From Sordaria brevicollis (taxonomy: Eukaryota; Ascomycota; Sordariomycetes; Sordariales; Sordariaceae): a stretch of 64,000 nt of DNA. Where the stretch lies: positions 1,488,001 to 1,552,000 of the forward strand of contig JAUTDP010000003.1 of assembly GCA_033439795.1 (NCBI GenBank). The letters are read 5' to 3'. The position numbers and the translations under genes are program-made. This document shows positions 11,702 to 24,100 of this stretch, piece after piece (the first letter of the stretch is position 1; each line of letters starts with the position of its first letter). The notes below the pieces were generated by a model. It was given only the letters and a program-made list of their open reading frames with translations, was not told the origin of the DNA and did no database searches.

Positions 11702-12717
11702 GCGGGTGGCAGAAGAGGAGGTGGATGGTAATATGGATACCACTATTGAGACGACGACGACGACGGCAATGACGGAAGTTATACCAGCTGATGTTAATAA
11801 GGTTCCTACGACTGTGGACGAGACAGCAGCGACAGTGGAAGAGGAGGTAGACAATAGCCACAACGGTCTATGGGAAAAGGTTAAACGGGGTTTCAAATTT
11901 TTGTTATGTCAATAGTTGATCCCCTTCATCTCGAAAATATTTTCCTCTTTCATCTCTTCTCGATCTTTCTCTCATTACCTAAAGGGGCCGTATAGAAGCT
12001 ACACGAGAAAAGAAATGGTTGGGTGATAGAAGAGCTATACAGGGGTGGTTCGCTTAGAACAGGTGTAAATATTGACTGGTTCACGGCACGAGAATGAAAA
12101 CAATCCTCCAAACCTTTAGGTTCTCGTTTTCTATTTCGCCTTTTCGTCACCAATTCCTTGTCATTGTCACTCTTCCTTGCCAATTCCTTGCTGGCCTTTG
12201 CTGGTTGCATTGGTCATCGTCACGACAGGAGAATATTTGTAATCCTTATTCTATGCGCTTTTCTCTCCGAAATCTCCACGAAGTTCGTAAAAGACGCTTG
12301 GACATGTCAATGCGACGAACGGGTTCGAGACGGGATATCAGATACTCGGGTCGATCAACGGAAGTGGAGTTTATCATCCGATGTTGGCGATGAACGAGCA
12401 GAATCTCACTTTTGCACAGACTGGATCGAGGCTTGAACCGACTTGACGACGGTTGCCAGAGTTAGGTGATCAAGAAGGTATTAGGATACGTGCAAGTCAT
12501 GAAGTCTTTCGATCAGGGTGGACAACAGAATTTGGAAGCCTTTTGATGTGTGTATGTCTACATATGTAACAAAAGAGAGGTCTAACAAAAGAAATCCATC
12601 CATCCATCAACCATGCTTCACCAGAGGCCTGTTACCTTTTAAGCATTTATTTTTTTTCTCCCATCCTCATTCGTCCCATTCCTCCTTCATCTCCTGCTTT
12701 TCGAAGTTCGAGTTCCT
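11702..12717. other. intergenic region between convergent genes
   Basis: It holds the 3' untranslated regions of pyruvate decarboxylase (plus strand) and the PTH11-like gene (minus strand). The in-frame continuation ORF 11664-11915 is rich in Thr/Glu repeats and overlaps the decarboxylase end, so it is not taken as a gene. Confidence 0.5.
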
Positions 12718-14360
12718 TTACCACCTCGCCGCCCTAGCAGGATAAGCAGGCAAATCCCCACCGTTACCAGGAGTCTGACCATGCCCACCAAACTCATTGT
12801 GCGTCTCAACAGTCATCGTAACCTCTTGCGTCCTCATAATCATTCCCGCCGGAGCCTGCGTAGCGTTCATCCCACCAGACGCCCCGTTTCCATTCCCGCT
12901 AATGGCGACACCCATCACGGTCCCAGCCGAGGACCTAGATCGGTCAATCCCGTTTCCCACTTGTTGTGGTTGCCCCTGCACCTGCACCCCCTGCTGCCCC
13001 TTCACATTCAAGATACTTTCCTGGCTGTTATACCCATTCTCCCCCACCTCTGTAGCCGAACCAGTCTCCGAGTCAACCCGCGCGATCACGGTCTTGAGCA
13101 AGTCATCGTCAGGGTCCGTCTTGGACCGCAGTTGTGACTTGTTCTTGGATAATGTTCCAGCTTCAAGTTCCACGTCGTTAAGCTTTGACGACTGCTTGTG
13201 ATACCCATCGCGCGTGGTATGGCGACCGTAACCGGACTTGTAACCGCCTGATTGGGGCGTGCTGCAGAGGGTGCGTCTCCCCAGAAGGACGTCGAGGAGG
13301 GGTTGGAGGAGGGGGATGCAGGATGCGATGATGATGGTGCTGCCTTCGATGCTGTTTGTTTGCAATGCAAGGTTAGTACCACTAATCTGCATGTGAGAAA
13401 CAAAAGGCCGAGGGAAACGTACAGTGACCAAATAACCAAATCGGTGGTATCCCACGAGAAATCCTCTCCGGCAAGAGACGGAAGACGAGTGGATTTGTAG
13501 ACGGAAACAATTGCCGAAACGGATCCGATACCGAGGGCAAAGCAGAGAGCGGCCTTCTTCTTCCTGTTGATTTGCAGCTTGAAGAGGACAATGGTGGGGT
13601 AGACGGCGAGATACAAGTCGGTGAGGGCGGAGAAGCCTGTAAGGTAAGGGCAGAGGGTGAGTTAGCTTTCTGTGTTCTCATTTCCCCATGTTGCTTTCTG
13701 ACTGAAAAGGGAGTACTACTCACACCCAGCAACCATCGAATACTTCACCAACACCCAAGGACTCCAGCACTTCTTGTTCTCAATCGAAAAATCCCACTGC
13801 GCCACTGTGGGCGTGCACTGGGCAAACAAGATGATGGCGCACCCCAGGATGGCCACCTGGCAAGTGCCGACCAGCACCCAAAGAAAGACACGGTGCCACT
13901 TGCTCGGGTTCAGTAGCCGTGTCAAAAGAGACACGACGGCGAATTTGGGGATGGTAAAAGCCAGAATGCTGGGCGTGAAGCTGAAGAAGGTCCATTTGAT
14001 CATTTGCTGCATGTCGTCAAGATCCAGAACGGAGGCGTGCTTCCCGAAGCCGTAGTGTATAGAGACGATGGTCATGCCGACGCATATCCAGGCACATGCC
14101 TGATGTTTTTGTAAGAAATTGTCAGTTTCAATTTGGTCCAATGACTGACGGATGATGGATGATAACAGAACAAAGAGACTCACTGCTCCGAGTAGGATCA
14201 AGAAATCATCCACCTCCAACTTGCCAAGTATCCTCGTTCGCACAAAAAGACGAGCAAACACAAAAGCGGTGCTGATCGAAACGATGGTGACGATGATGAC
14301 GATGATCTCCGGGCCTTTGTTGGCTCGAAGGTAATCCTCCGAAACCCCTTGGTTTGACAT
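12718..14360 (-). CDS. PTH11-like integral membrane protein (fungal rhodopsin-type domain, GPCR-like)
   Basis: Four exons, 14360-14184, 14099-13724, 13636-13423 and 13351-12718, give about 466 aa. Seven hydrophobic helices fill the first 290 residues. The family landmarks are FARLFVRTRILGKLEVDDFLIL after helix 1, a Tyr-Gly-Phe-Gly-Lys-His loop, the CSPTVA-like CTPTVAQWDF segment, VAGCFSALTDLYLAVYP, and the IEGSTIIIASCIPLLQPLL final helix. All three introns have consensus donors (GTGAGT, GTGAGT, GTACGT) and CTGAC or CTAAC branches. There is no CFEM domain at the N terminus. The cytoplasmic tail (about 175 aa) is hydrophilic and Gly/Gln/Ser-rich. Family members in plant pathogens sense surface cues at the plasma membrane. 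The ligand here is unknown. Confidence 0.88.
13352..13422 (-). other. intron 3 of the PTH11-like gene
   Basis: 71 nt with donor GTACGT, branch TACTAACC and acceptor CAG. Joining creates LVIWSLIEGSTIIIASC. Confidence 0.8.
13637..13723 (-). other. intron 2 of the PTH11-like gene
   Basis: 87 nt with donor GTGAGT, branch GCTAACTC and acceptor CAG. Joining creates the family sequence VAGCFSALTDLYLAVYP. Confidence 0.8.
14100..14183 (-). other. intron 1 of the PTH11-like gene
   Basis: 84 nt, donor GTGAGT, branch CTGAC, acceptor CAG. It is a multiple of three and has no in-frame stop, so unspliced RNA would add 28 residues after helix 2. The spliced reading LLGA-ACAW fits the family. Confidence 0.75.
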
Positions 14361-17300
14361 GGCTTAGGTTTTCTGTCTCTCTGCTTGTCTCTGACGTGCG
14401 TGTATCCTGAACGAGTGGTGTTTGCTTAGTTGTGTCTTATGTCATGCCAGTTCCATCATGACATATGGCGTTGCTGGGCTTTCCGCAAGTTCAAGTAGAT
14501 TGTCTTGGAATGCCTCCGTGCCTGAAATGCATGAAGAAAGCTTTTTGAGAGAAAAGCCATGTGGCGTTGACAGGCCATTATCAAATTGCATACAATGGGG
14601 GTTAAAACAGAGCAGATATTCAACTTGCTTATTTTTGTTAGTTATCGTCTCATGACAATAACTGGTCCCAGTATCTTTGAGGGTTGTATGGGTTCGACTT
14701 GCGAGCGACGAGGGTATGAAGAAATTTAGAGTGCAACCTTGACCCCCATGAATCCTTCAACCGAACACAACACAAGACATTACCCACTTCTCTGTAACCA
14801 ACAAGAGAGTCTTGACGCCCTGGGCATTCGTAGGTGTGATCAAATCGATGGTCAGGCATGGAGGCGAGTCCGCGGGGGGCCTGTCCTGGTCTGGGTTACT
14901 CAGGGTTTATAGACCCCTTTGCTTCTTCAACCCTCAGGGGCTGGGCCTTGCGAGGTTAGGGATATTGGGGTTCTGGTTCCAGCAAAATAACGGGAGATAG
15001 GCAGCCGGACAGATGCCCGAATTGATCATCGATCCGATCACTATGGTGGATACGATGGGCGCTATGGTTGTCATTGTAAGCCGGGGGAAAGGAGATGTTG
15101 GAGAAGGTCCGGCTCCAAGTTTACAACAAGTCTCGTAACTACAACATTCAGAGGGCTTTCTTTGCCCAAAGGCCGAGACCGGGACCGAGGCGGAGAGAAA
15201 GCTCCAAGGTGCTCGGTGTTGTCCTTAAAAACATGGCGGTCCTTTCCCTGCCATTGTTGCCTGTTGAAGCGTCAACCCGGACGACAGGTCGAGCATTTCG
15301 AACCCTCGTGGGGACTGAAATCAAGGGACCGAATCCTGTGCCTGGGAAATATATTAGGTTGTTAACACTCAACAAGGATGGTCGACCCTTGAGCAAGTTT
15401 TCTATAAGGGAAGCCACTGTGTGCAGGTGGTGCCATCAAAAGTAACTACGAGTCCCCTTTCAAGTTGCAGAATGCCGGAATAGAATTCTGGGACCCTCTC
15501 TTGCTTCTTCTGCATCACAAAATGCTACCTCGGTTCGACAGACAACAGGCCTCTCCTTTTCCGACTTTCTGGAACCGATGCTCGTGGGGAGGGGAGATGG
15601 GAAGGATGAAGGCGAAAAAGCACGTCAGGACTTTGCCGGCGGCACGACTACGACCTTGACCGTGACAATGTTGATGGATTCGTCTGGAGCAAGTTGCTTT
15701 TTTGGCCATCATCGGCATGAACGACAATGTTCCGCGTTGTGTCAATGGTAGAGTCCTGCAGATTTCACAGTTTTTGAGTTTTCCGGTGGTTGACGTCTGT
15801 CTCAAATTAGCCACATTTTGAACCAGCCGTAAAGCCTCACCGTTTTTACCAAAACGCCTCGTCGTCGAGACCGCCCCCATGTAACGTCTATGCAGCCCCA
15901 TCTACCGAATCACAACTGCCATTGAAGGAACGGGACGGGAGTCTGTGTGTACGAGGCAGTGGCGGTAGAAATCTTCCGAGGTTGCCTGCCCTTCGTCAGT
16001 TCGGATATCAAAGTGGGTTGAGACATAGGTTTAGCGAACCTGTCTCTTTGATGAGACATTTTGAACACGTAACCCTATTGCGCAGGTCGTCCGGAAAGAG
16101 AACTCTCAGCTCATCTTTCAAGTCTCAGAGCAGGGCAGTCAGCCCTTTCGATCTGGACTCATTGATGCGATCCCAGGTTCACCCTCGACCTCTTCGACAG
16201 TGGAGAATATCCCGCCGAACTGCCAGACACTGAGCTGAAATTGACCCCCGCGAGCCCCCCTTTATCCGGCAACGATCCGCGGTCCGTGTTGGTGATACTC
16301 ACACGGCTTTCGGAGTGCGGTCCGGGATATGTACGCGGAGGGGACGCTGGATGGCGCTGGTGATTCTTGGCGGAGGCTGGACTTGTACCGATCAGGTATC
16401 GTCCCCGGTCGGAAAATGCATCCGGTACAGTGCGGCCCGGTTGGTTCCCGCTGTCATCAGCCAGAGGCAGGCCCATAAATATCCGCGATCAGCGAACTCC
16501 AGTGCGGTCCGATCAAGGTCGTCTGAGAATACATGGAGATTCGGACGACTCGAGGGGAGCAAAAGTTCCAAAAGACCAACTTGGCCCTCAAGCCAAATGT
16601 TGGTGAAAATGTGTTGAAGGGATGGAGGGATGTCCCGGGGGTCAAGCAGTTGTGTAGCAAGGGCTTCGAATCAGAACCAAAAAAACGAAACTGAAAAAGA
16701 AAAGAATTGCGACCTTGGAACGGGATCAAAACAGAATCGTTAGAGCGGTGAAAGAAGTCAGTCGTACCTGCGTTTTGGGATGTGGAATGACCAGTCGGTT
16801 TCCATTCTCAGGAAAGGAAGGGCATTCTGATTCGATCGATCCATCCCATTGTTCATTCGGAAGATTTTGGGAAAGAGAGTGCCACTTGCGCGATGACACA
16901 CTGATTGTTGCCGGAGCCCCCTTGTCGCCGTTGTTGCCCTTGTTTCTTCACCGTTCGTTCGTTCGCTTGTCGTTGAGACCCCAGCAAGAATATTGTCATG
17001 ACTGCACAATCGAATGTTCAGAGGCATGCAATACCGTTCTACTTGCAACCCCATCCCAAGTAGCCGCACTGTGCAACATCTCTGTTCGTCTTTTTTGTGT
17101 CAACACTTTTGTTCGTTCCTTCTTTTCCTGATGTTGAGGTGCTCTCCTCGGTTCCTCGGTTGCAATCGCCGCGCTTCAGTTGCCTCTTTTCCCCTGAACT
17201 GTCTTGGGTCGACAATAATCGGCTCCACTGGGAGTGGAAGGAAGGAAACGAGACTCTTGCGTGACCGTCACCGAGTTCGTTCGCAAGCCCGGCCTTGGGT

Positions 17301-18204
17301 TGCTTCGTTCATGCAACTGGGTTCTAGTCGAAGAACTGTCATCTCGATAATGCTCCTCCGTAGCATCGGTTTACCTGGGACGAGGTCTCTGTGCGTGACC
17401 GTGATGTGGTTGTCACCCAGTTCCCATCTCGTTGCTTCAAACTGATGCGTTTGATCAGGAACAAACCAAATTTCACAGCATCGAGATCGAGAACTGTGGC
17501 CACAGCATGCAGAGACCCTTCCCTTCCCATGCAGTTCCCCAGATACTCAAACAAACACGAAAAAAACGTGCTATTCCATGTTCGCCATGAGTTTGCGAAC
17601 ACTGCCGACCCGGAAGGGGTGGAGGGCCTGAGACGTCCGGGCTTCCTGGCCCTCTCATACATCCACTTCCAAATTTCCCAGGGGCCCCGGGCCTGATGTT
17701 TTCCACATCCACATCCAGAACCTTGACAGAAAACGCCATCATTGACAGCCACGCCAAAGTCTAGACGCCGCAACATCCGATAATTGAGATTGGTTCTCCA
17801 GTAACCCAGTGCCTTGGGCTCGGCGTGGCAGCCAATTTATCTGGAAACTCTTGGGGAAGACTGCGATATGTACGCCATTGTGGGGGGTGGCATCCACGTT
17901 ATCTCAAGTAGCAGTCCACAGCATAGACCTCCTGCTTTGCCATCCATCCCCGGGAGCATGGCGAGAACGGTCCGGAAATATCCAACTGCATCAAGATAGG
18001 TGCGGGAAGGAGACCGGGAACCAGCAACCCTCCATTGCCGTTGTTGATATATCTCGCTTCCATGTCCTCCCACTTGACATGCAGGTTGATGCTTGAGCCC
18101 ATCTCCTTCTTCAACTGTCACCCATCACACTCGTTTCCTCCACCTCATTCATTCATCTCAGACTGTCAACAGACTTGTTAGTGACACGCCAAATCACCAC
18201 CAAA
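14361..18204. other. 3.8-kb intergenic region with no recognised gene
   Basis: Normal base composition and not RIP-degraded. ORFs up to 145 codons occur on both strands but overlap each other and lack domains, signal peptides or plausible splice structures. The last few hundred bases before 18205 are pyrimidine-rich and probably hold the promoter and leader of the O-methyltransferase gene. A non-coding RNA cannot be excluded. Confidence 0.45.
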
Positions 18205-19775
18205 ATGGCCGTCTCCGTCCAATCTCCCGGCCGCGTCCGCAACGCCGGACAGCACCGCACCAAAAAGTCCATCTCCACTCCCGTCTCATCAGAACCCAAG
18301 CCCGTCGACCCATCCATCATCCACCAACCCAACGACCTCTCCTCCGTTCCCTCTCTCCTCTCCACCATCATCACCCAAGGCCTTGCCGCCGTGTCCTCTC
18401 CTTCGGATGACGCCACCAGACTCGCCCTCCTCGCTTCGGCGCGGGCGCTCGTCCTGGCGCTGGAAAAGCCGCGCGAGACCATGATCCGTCATTGCTGGGC
18501 TGACACGACCTGCTTCGCTGCCTTGAGCATCGGCGTCGATACGGGCGTGTGGGCGTACCTGGGACGGGACGATAGGCCCAAAACCGTCAAAGAGATCGCC
18601 AAGCACACAGGGTTCGAGGAGGCCTATCTGGGCCGGTTGCTGAAGCACGTAGCTGCCATGGGCCACATTGTCGAGACGGCCAAGGACGAGTACAGGCCGA
18701 CCAACTTTTGTAAGGCGTTGGGGATTGAAAGGTTGGGAGTGGCCTATCCTTTGTTGTGAGTTCTTCCTTCTTTTCTTCCTCGTCTCCTGTTGGTTGTTGA
18801 GACCACAGACTGACAACGACACATATAGCACCGGACCAGGCAACACAGGCGGCGTCATCCGCTGCGTTACCTCCTTCCCTTCCTATCTCAAGTCTATCAA
18901 CCTTACCACCCCGACCTCCATCACCGAGAGCAACACCCAGTTCGCCTTCGACACGCCCAAAAACTTTTTCGAGCTGTGCCACGACCCGGCCTACGCGCCC
19001 ATGGGCGCCCAGTTCAACACGCACATGGGATCGTACGCTTTCGGCCGGCCCACGTGGGTCGACGAAGACTTTTATCCCGTCGAGGAGCACCTTCTTGAGG
19101 GCTTCAACCCCGAGGAAGAGGAGAATGCGGCTTTGTTGGTCGATATCGGCGGCAGCATCGGCCACGACTTGCAGAAATTCAGGACTGCCTTCCCCGAGGC
19201 CAAGGGAAGGTTGGTCCTGCAGGACTTGGAGCCTGTGGTGGCGCAGGTGAAGGATGGTGACCTGGATGAGAGGATTGAGAGGATGGCGTATGATTTTCTG
19301 ACGGAGCAGCCTGTTAAGGGTAAGTCCTTTTCCCCCTCTTTCCATCACTGGACCACTTTCCAGCATCGAAAACTAACACAAATGTCGAATAGGCGCCCGC
19401 GCATACTACATGCACTCCGTCCTCCACGACTGGCCAGACAAGGGGTGCCTTCCCATTCTGGAGCAGGTCAAGAAGGCCATGAAGCCCGGGTATTCACGCT
19501 TGTTGATCAACGAGAACGTTATCCCGGACGTCGGTGCTAACTGGGAGAGCACCTGCTTGGATGTCATGATGTCGTGCTTAGTGTCGTCCAAGGAGAGGAC
19601 CAAGGATGAGTGGGTGCAGTTGTTGGAGCATGATGCTGGACTCAAAATTACCGGATTCTATCCGGTAGGCAACGGCGTGGAGAGTATCATTGAATGTGAG
19701 CTGCCAACAGAAGAGAGTGAGTTGCCGGTAGAGGACTCGGCTGAGTCATCGTCGACGGAGGTTGAATCTGTATAA
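18205..19775 (+). CDS. S-adenosylmethionine-dependent O-methyltransferase (COMT-like, Methyltransf_2 type)
   Basis: Three exons, 18205-18755, 18829-19319 and 19393-19775, give about 474 aa. The N-terminal half is a dimerisation/winged-helix region (TVKEIAKHTGFEEAYLGRLLKHVAAMGHI). The C-terminal half is a Rossmann methyltransferase with SAM motif I LLVDIGGSIGHD, the acidic strand LVLQDLEPVV, and the catalytic His within SVLHDWPDKGC, followed by LLINENVIPD. Such enzymes methylate phenolic hydroxyls of secondary metabolites in the cytosol. No polyketide or peptide synthase lies nearby in this window, so the substrate is not suggested by context. Both introns have GTGAGT/GTAAGT donors. The start ATG has the good context CCAAAATGGCC. 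The acidic Ser-rich tail after the methyltransferase fold is unusual but not disruptive. Confidence 0.9.
18756..18828 (+). other. intron 1 of the O-methyltransferase gene
   Basis: 73 nt, donor GTGAGT, branch GACTGACAAC, acceptor ATAG. Joining forms a Phe codon and continues TGPGNTGG. Confidence 0.8.
19320..19392 (+). other. intron 2 of the O-methyltransferase gene
   Basis: 73 nt, donor GTAAGT, acceptor ATAG. Joining gives PVKGARAYYMHSVLHDW, placing the catalytic His motif in frame. Confidence 0.8.
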
Positions 19776-21131
19776 ACTGCTTGTTTGATTAGATTTGGTT
19801 GATATCTTAGTAATGTCTTGATATTCTTCGTTTCTCATTAGCTTTCTCATCTGTCCAGAGCCTGTTCCTTTGCACATTGCTTGCCCACAACTCTACAGTC
19901 CGGTCCTGGGTTGTTTGTCAGCTCGGGACTTGGGCTGACTGTTATACGCGACATCGTCTCAAACCACTGGGCGATTCACGCTATAACCCAGACGTGATCC
20001 TCTAGGTCGGCGTATATCATGTCCAGTAGTCTAGAGGTATTCGGCTAGCAAAAAGACCAGCTCCAGATTGTACAGCTGGGAGTCATCCTCACATACCTGC
20101 CAACCTCACTCTGTACCATCCTGCTAACATGCTGCCTTCTCTTCGCCCTCTACACAATCCTCGGTCACTGGTTCTTTGTGTTATAATATTATCCATCCAG
20201 AGTTCTCGAAGGATTCTGAACTTGGTCATGCAGATTAAAAGAAAAGAAGAGGCTGATAAGACGCCGGTATCAACGAGTGTCCAATGCGTGTTTCTGGGTG
20301 CCCGTTTGTGTTTTGATTGGAAATGATGACGTCTGGAAAATACAGTGGGGAGCTATTATGGGGTGGTCTTCACTAACACCATCTCACTCAATTTCGCAGT
20401 GGTGACGTTAGTGCGATAAGATAAGCGAGATTGACATTGATGCCGCACGTGAACTCGCACAGCTGAGGTGTTTGAGTTTAGCGTGTCCTTGGACCCCGCG
20501 GGCGCGTCAAACCAAACTGAAGCTTCCCGCTGGAATTCCCACTCATCTTTGCACTTTACAACTGCCTGAACAATACCAACTCCCAATCTAATTGCGGTTT
20601 GTACCACCCGACCCGCGAGCGCAGAAATTCGAGATTTCCCACCCCGGCTGCTTTTCAATCTTTTTCTCGTGGGCCACTCCAACGAACGCTCTGGTGGTTT
20701 ATACCGACCCAATGCCCCTTTCTGCCTCTTCCTGCAGCGATTCCAGTTTTGATCGAGGCGGAGCGACAGACACTCTTGTTGGGCCATAATTACGCCATTC
20801 TTCCACCTTGAGGGCCATTTCGGAGCGTGGCTGTCGGCAGTTGAGATCTCCCATCAAGCTTGGAGCTTTTGGCAATTGACACCCGACATGTAAGTGGAAG
20901 TCCTGGTACTTGCATGTCGTACAAACATGCTATGGCTGCCTATGTACCTCTACTTACACGGACACTGTCAGTAGCACCGTACAATACTAGTTTTCCACCT
21001 TCGTTTGCTCGACCATCTTTTCGACGTCGTTTTCCTCTCCTCCTTCGAAAGAGCAGGCAGTCCTCGTCCTCTCTGCCTCGACATATCACTGGCCCCGTCT
21101 TCCAAATCAAATACCACATCTCCGAACAGCC
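19776..21131. other. intergenic region, no gene seen
   Basis: It contains the 3' flank of the O-methyltransferase and the upstream region of the F-box/ankyrin gene, which is CT-rich near 21000-21120. Only short overlapping ORFs are present. Confidence 0.5.
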
Positions 21132-24100
21132 ATGGCACCTCCACAACTGCCAGAGCTGCCGACCGAGCTCATCCACATTATCGCCAGCTATCTGCCTCGA
21201 CCATGTGATCTCTCAGCGTTGGCCCGGACAAATCAACGGCTGTACTGCATCATCAACAAAATCCTATACACTCAAGCCGTCAAACCCGGCTCCGACCCTC
21301 AACCCCTTCTCTGGGCTGCTCGGAATGGAGTTCCGGTTACTCTAGACAAGGCCATATGCGCTGGCGCAAAGGCAAACCATCCGTTCGAGTTCGTTCTCTC
21401 TCGCAAGGCCTGGGAACTCGTCTGTATCCTCGAACGCGCTGCCGCCCCTAACCGAAACTCCGACTTTGAGGACTGGAACTGGGTTCCGTCTCCTGCCTAC
21501 AACCCTTACGAGAACTCGGGTCACCGTGACCTTTACGACATAATGGGTACCATGCGCTCCAACCTGCCTCCCTACATGTCGGCCAACCAGAACCCCCAGA
21601 ACACCATTATTGACCTGGTGGAGCACGGACACCTCGACGATGACCAAGATGAAGATGGTTCCGACGATGACCCTCTGTGGGATGATCCCATCTCTCTCAA
21701 CGCTGGGCCGCCGCCCGGAGCAGGAGGATTGGTTGGCCATTTTCTGGGCAACCTGGTTCAGGCCGTTGCCAACAACCACAACCCGTTCAACGATGACGAG
21801 GATGAAGAGGACGGCGTGGACCCTGATGACCTCACGGACGAAGATAGCGAGGTGGACGAGTGGGTACACAATATACGTTCGAGGGGAATCACGCGTCGGT
21901 GTGCCCCCATACACATAGCAGCCAAGGAGGGACATAACGCCGTCATCCAAAAGTTGCTAGAGCATGGTGCCGACATTCATCTTGCGGCGGAGTGGTACTG
22001 CTCCTGTCGCCCGCCCCTCTCGCTGTGGGAGACGCGTGAGCTAGAGGCTGCCGGTACATTGCGAGAGAACCTGGATTCTTCCTATTGGCCGGCTGTCCAC
22101 CTCGCCATGTGCTTTTCCCGCTTCGACACCGCCAAGTTCCTTATTGAGCGCGGTGCCCTGAAGAACATCCCCAAGGGTCATCTGCGTTTCACCGTTCTTC
22201 ACCAGGCTGCCTCTATCGGAAACCTGGACATGCTCAAGTACATTGTCGAAGCGGGCAAGGACACCTGGCCCACGGTCGACGTCGAAGACGACATGGGTCT
22301 CACGCCACTCTACTTTGCCTGTGCCAAGGGCCATTGGGACACGGTAGTTCCCTACCTGATTGAGAAGGGCGCTGACATCGATAAGGAGTTCGAGGTGGAC
22401 CTGTGGGAGTTCAAGGCCACGACGACACTTCTCGGCGAGGCGTGCTATCTCGGCCATTACGATCGCGCCTTGAAGCTTATCGAGCTGGGCGCAGATGTCA
22501 AGCATGAGCTTGAGTTCAACCAGCTGACATTTGGCAGACGCCACCGTCTGGATGAGGCAGAAGACGAGGCCGACGAGGCCGACGAGGGCATCAAGAAGAT
22601 GCCGCTCCTACACGTATGCTGCACCGCCCCCCGACCCAAGGATGATGATCATGGCTATGCGGCGACAACACGGTCGACAGGTCTAAGACTCTACAAGAAC
22701 GAGGAGCCGACAGCCCTGGAACGCGTAGCGTTGATCCAAAAGCTTTTGGCTGCCGGCACGCCTATTGACCAAACTTGGGATGGCGGCAATGGAGAGACGC
22801 CATTGTGCATGGCCGCACGTTTCCACGTTACTTCCGCAGTCAGAGCCTTGTTGAAAGCTGGTGCCAATCCGCATATCCTGGATAAGAATGGTCGAAACCC
22901 TTTGATGGCTACCCTTCATCACCCACTTGGCGAAGAAGGCTGGACCACGTTCGCCGAGTGCTTCCCATCTAGTTGCCGCCCAGACAAAGCCCCCGAAATT
23001 GTGCGCTTGCTCTTGGATGCGGGCGTGCCTGTCAACCATCAGGACTCACAGGGCCGTACCGCGTTGCACCTCGTCTTTCGACCCAGGAGAGCTTACGAAT
23101 TGGGAGTAGCGGCCGACGCTCTCTGCAACATTCTCCGCTTGTTGTTTGACGCTGGTATCGACCCGTGCATCCGCGACAACGAGAACAACCCCGTCATCAA
23201 GAACGCACTCAGATGGGACTACGGCCGCGCTGCCGATCTCCTGATTCAGTTCCACGGTCCCACCATTGGCTCGCATCTGACCCCTGCAGAGTTCCGAAAG
23301 TACTACTTGATGATGGCCGAGGCCGAGACTCCCAACCGTTACTCCTCCTATATACATGGATCTTCCGATTCAGCCACTTCTTTCGAGCTGCTCTTGGATG
23401 TTGACCGCTCTCACTACCTCACCTCCGACAAGAGCCTTTTGTTCGACCTGATGAAGAAGGGGCACCAGATGCCTGAATGCTTCAAGGCAGCCGAAAGACT
23501 AGCCAAGCGCGGTCTTCATCGCATGAACCTAACCCTTGACGAGAAGAGAAGACTGATCAAGCTGAGCATTGACAACGATTTACCCAGGCTGTTGATAGAG
23601 GCCGTCAATGCGGCCGTCCACACCTTCGAGCCATCCGTCCTACAAGAAAAGTCCGTGCTTGAAAGAGCCCTGCTGGACATCATCCGCCATCCCAGACGAC
23701 TCAACTTTTCCGAACCAATGATTGCCCATCTCGTCAACGCTGGCGCCGACCTCCACCGGTCATCCCCTTACAAGCTGGACAACGAAGAGTCTAGTACCGC
23801 CCCGCCGACAGCCCTCATGTCACCTCTCTACGCCGCCATCCGCTACGGTCACGTTAAGGTCGTGAAACACATGCTCTCCAAGCAACCGATTCGCGGAAAC
23901 GCCCAGGCCCGTCTCACCCCTTACCTCCACCAGGCCGTCAACCTCGACAAAGCCGTTAGACAAAAATGGCCAGTCAGGTCCCAACAAGACGAAGCCACGA
24001 CACGCAGCGACATGGTGCGCGCACTGATCGAAGCCGGCGCCGACCCGACGCTGCTCAACGAAAGCCTCGACACCGCGCTGTCCCTACTACTAAAAGGCCT

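Noticed and set aside
17251..17460. Weak direct similarity between two stretches sharing TGCGTGACCGT
   Set aside because: Similarity is limited to about 11 bases and does not extend, so it is not reported as a repeat.
15095..17776. Several 100-145 codon ORFs between the PTH11-like and O-methyltransferase genes
   Set aside because: They overlap on opposite strands, show no domains or secretion signals, and no splice pattern links them.
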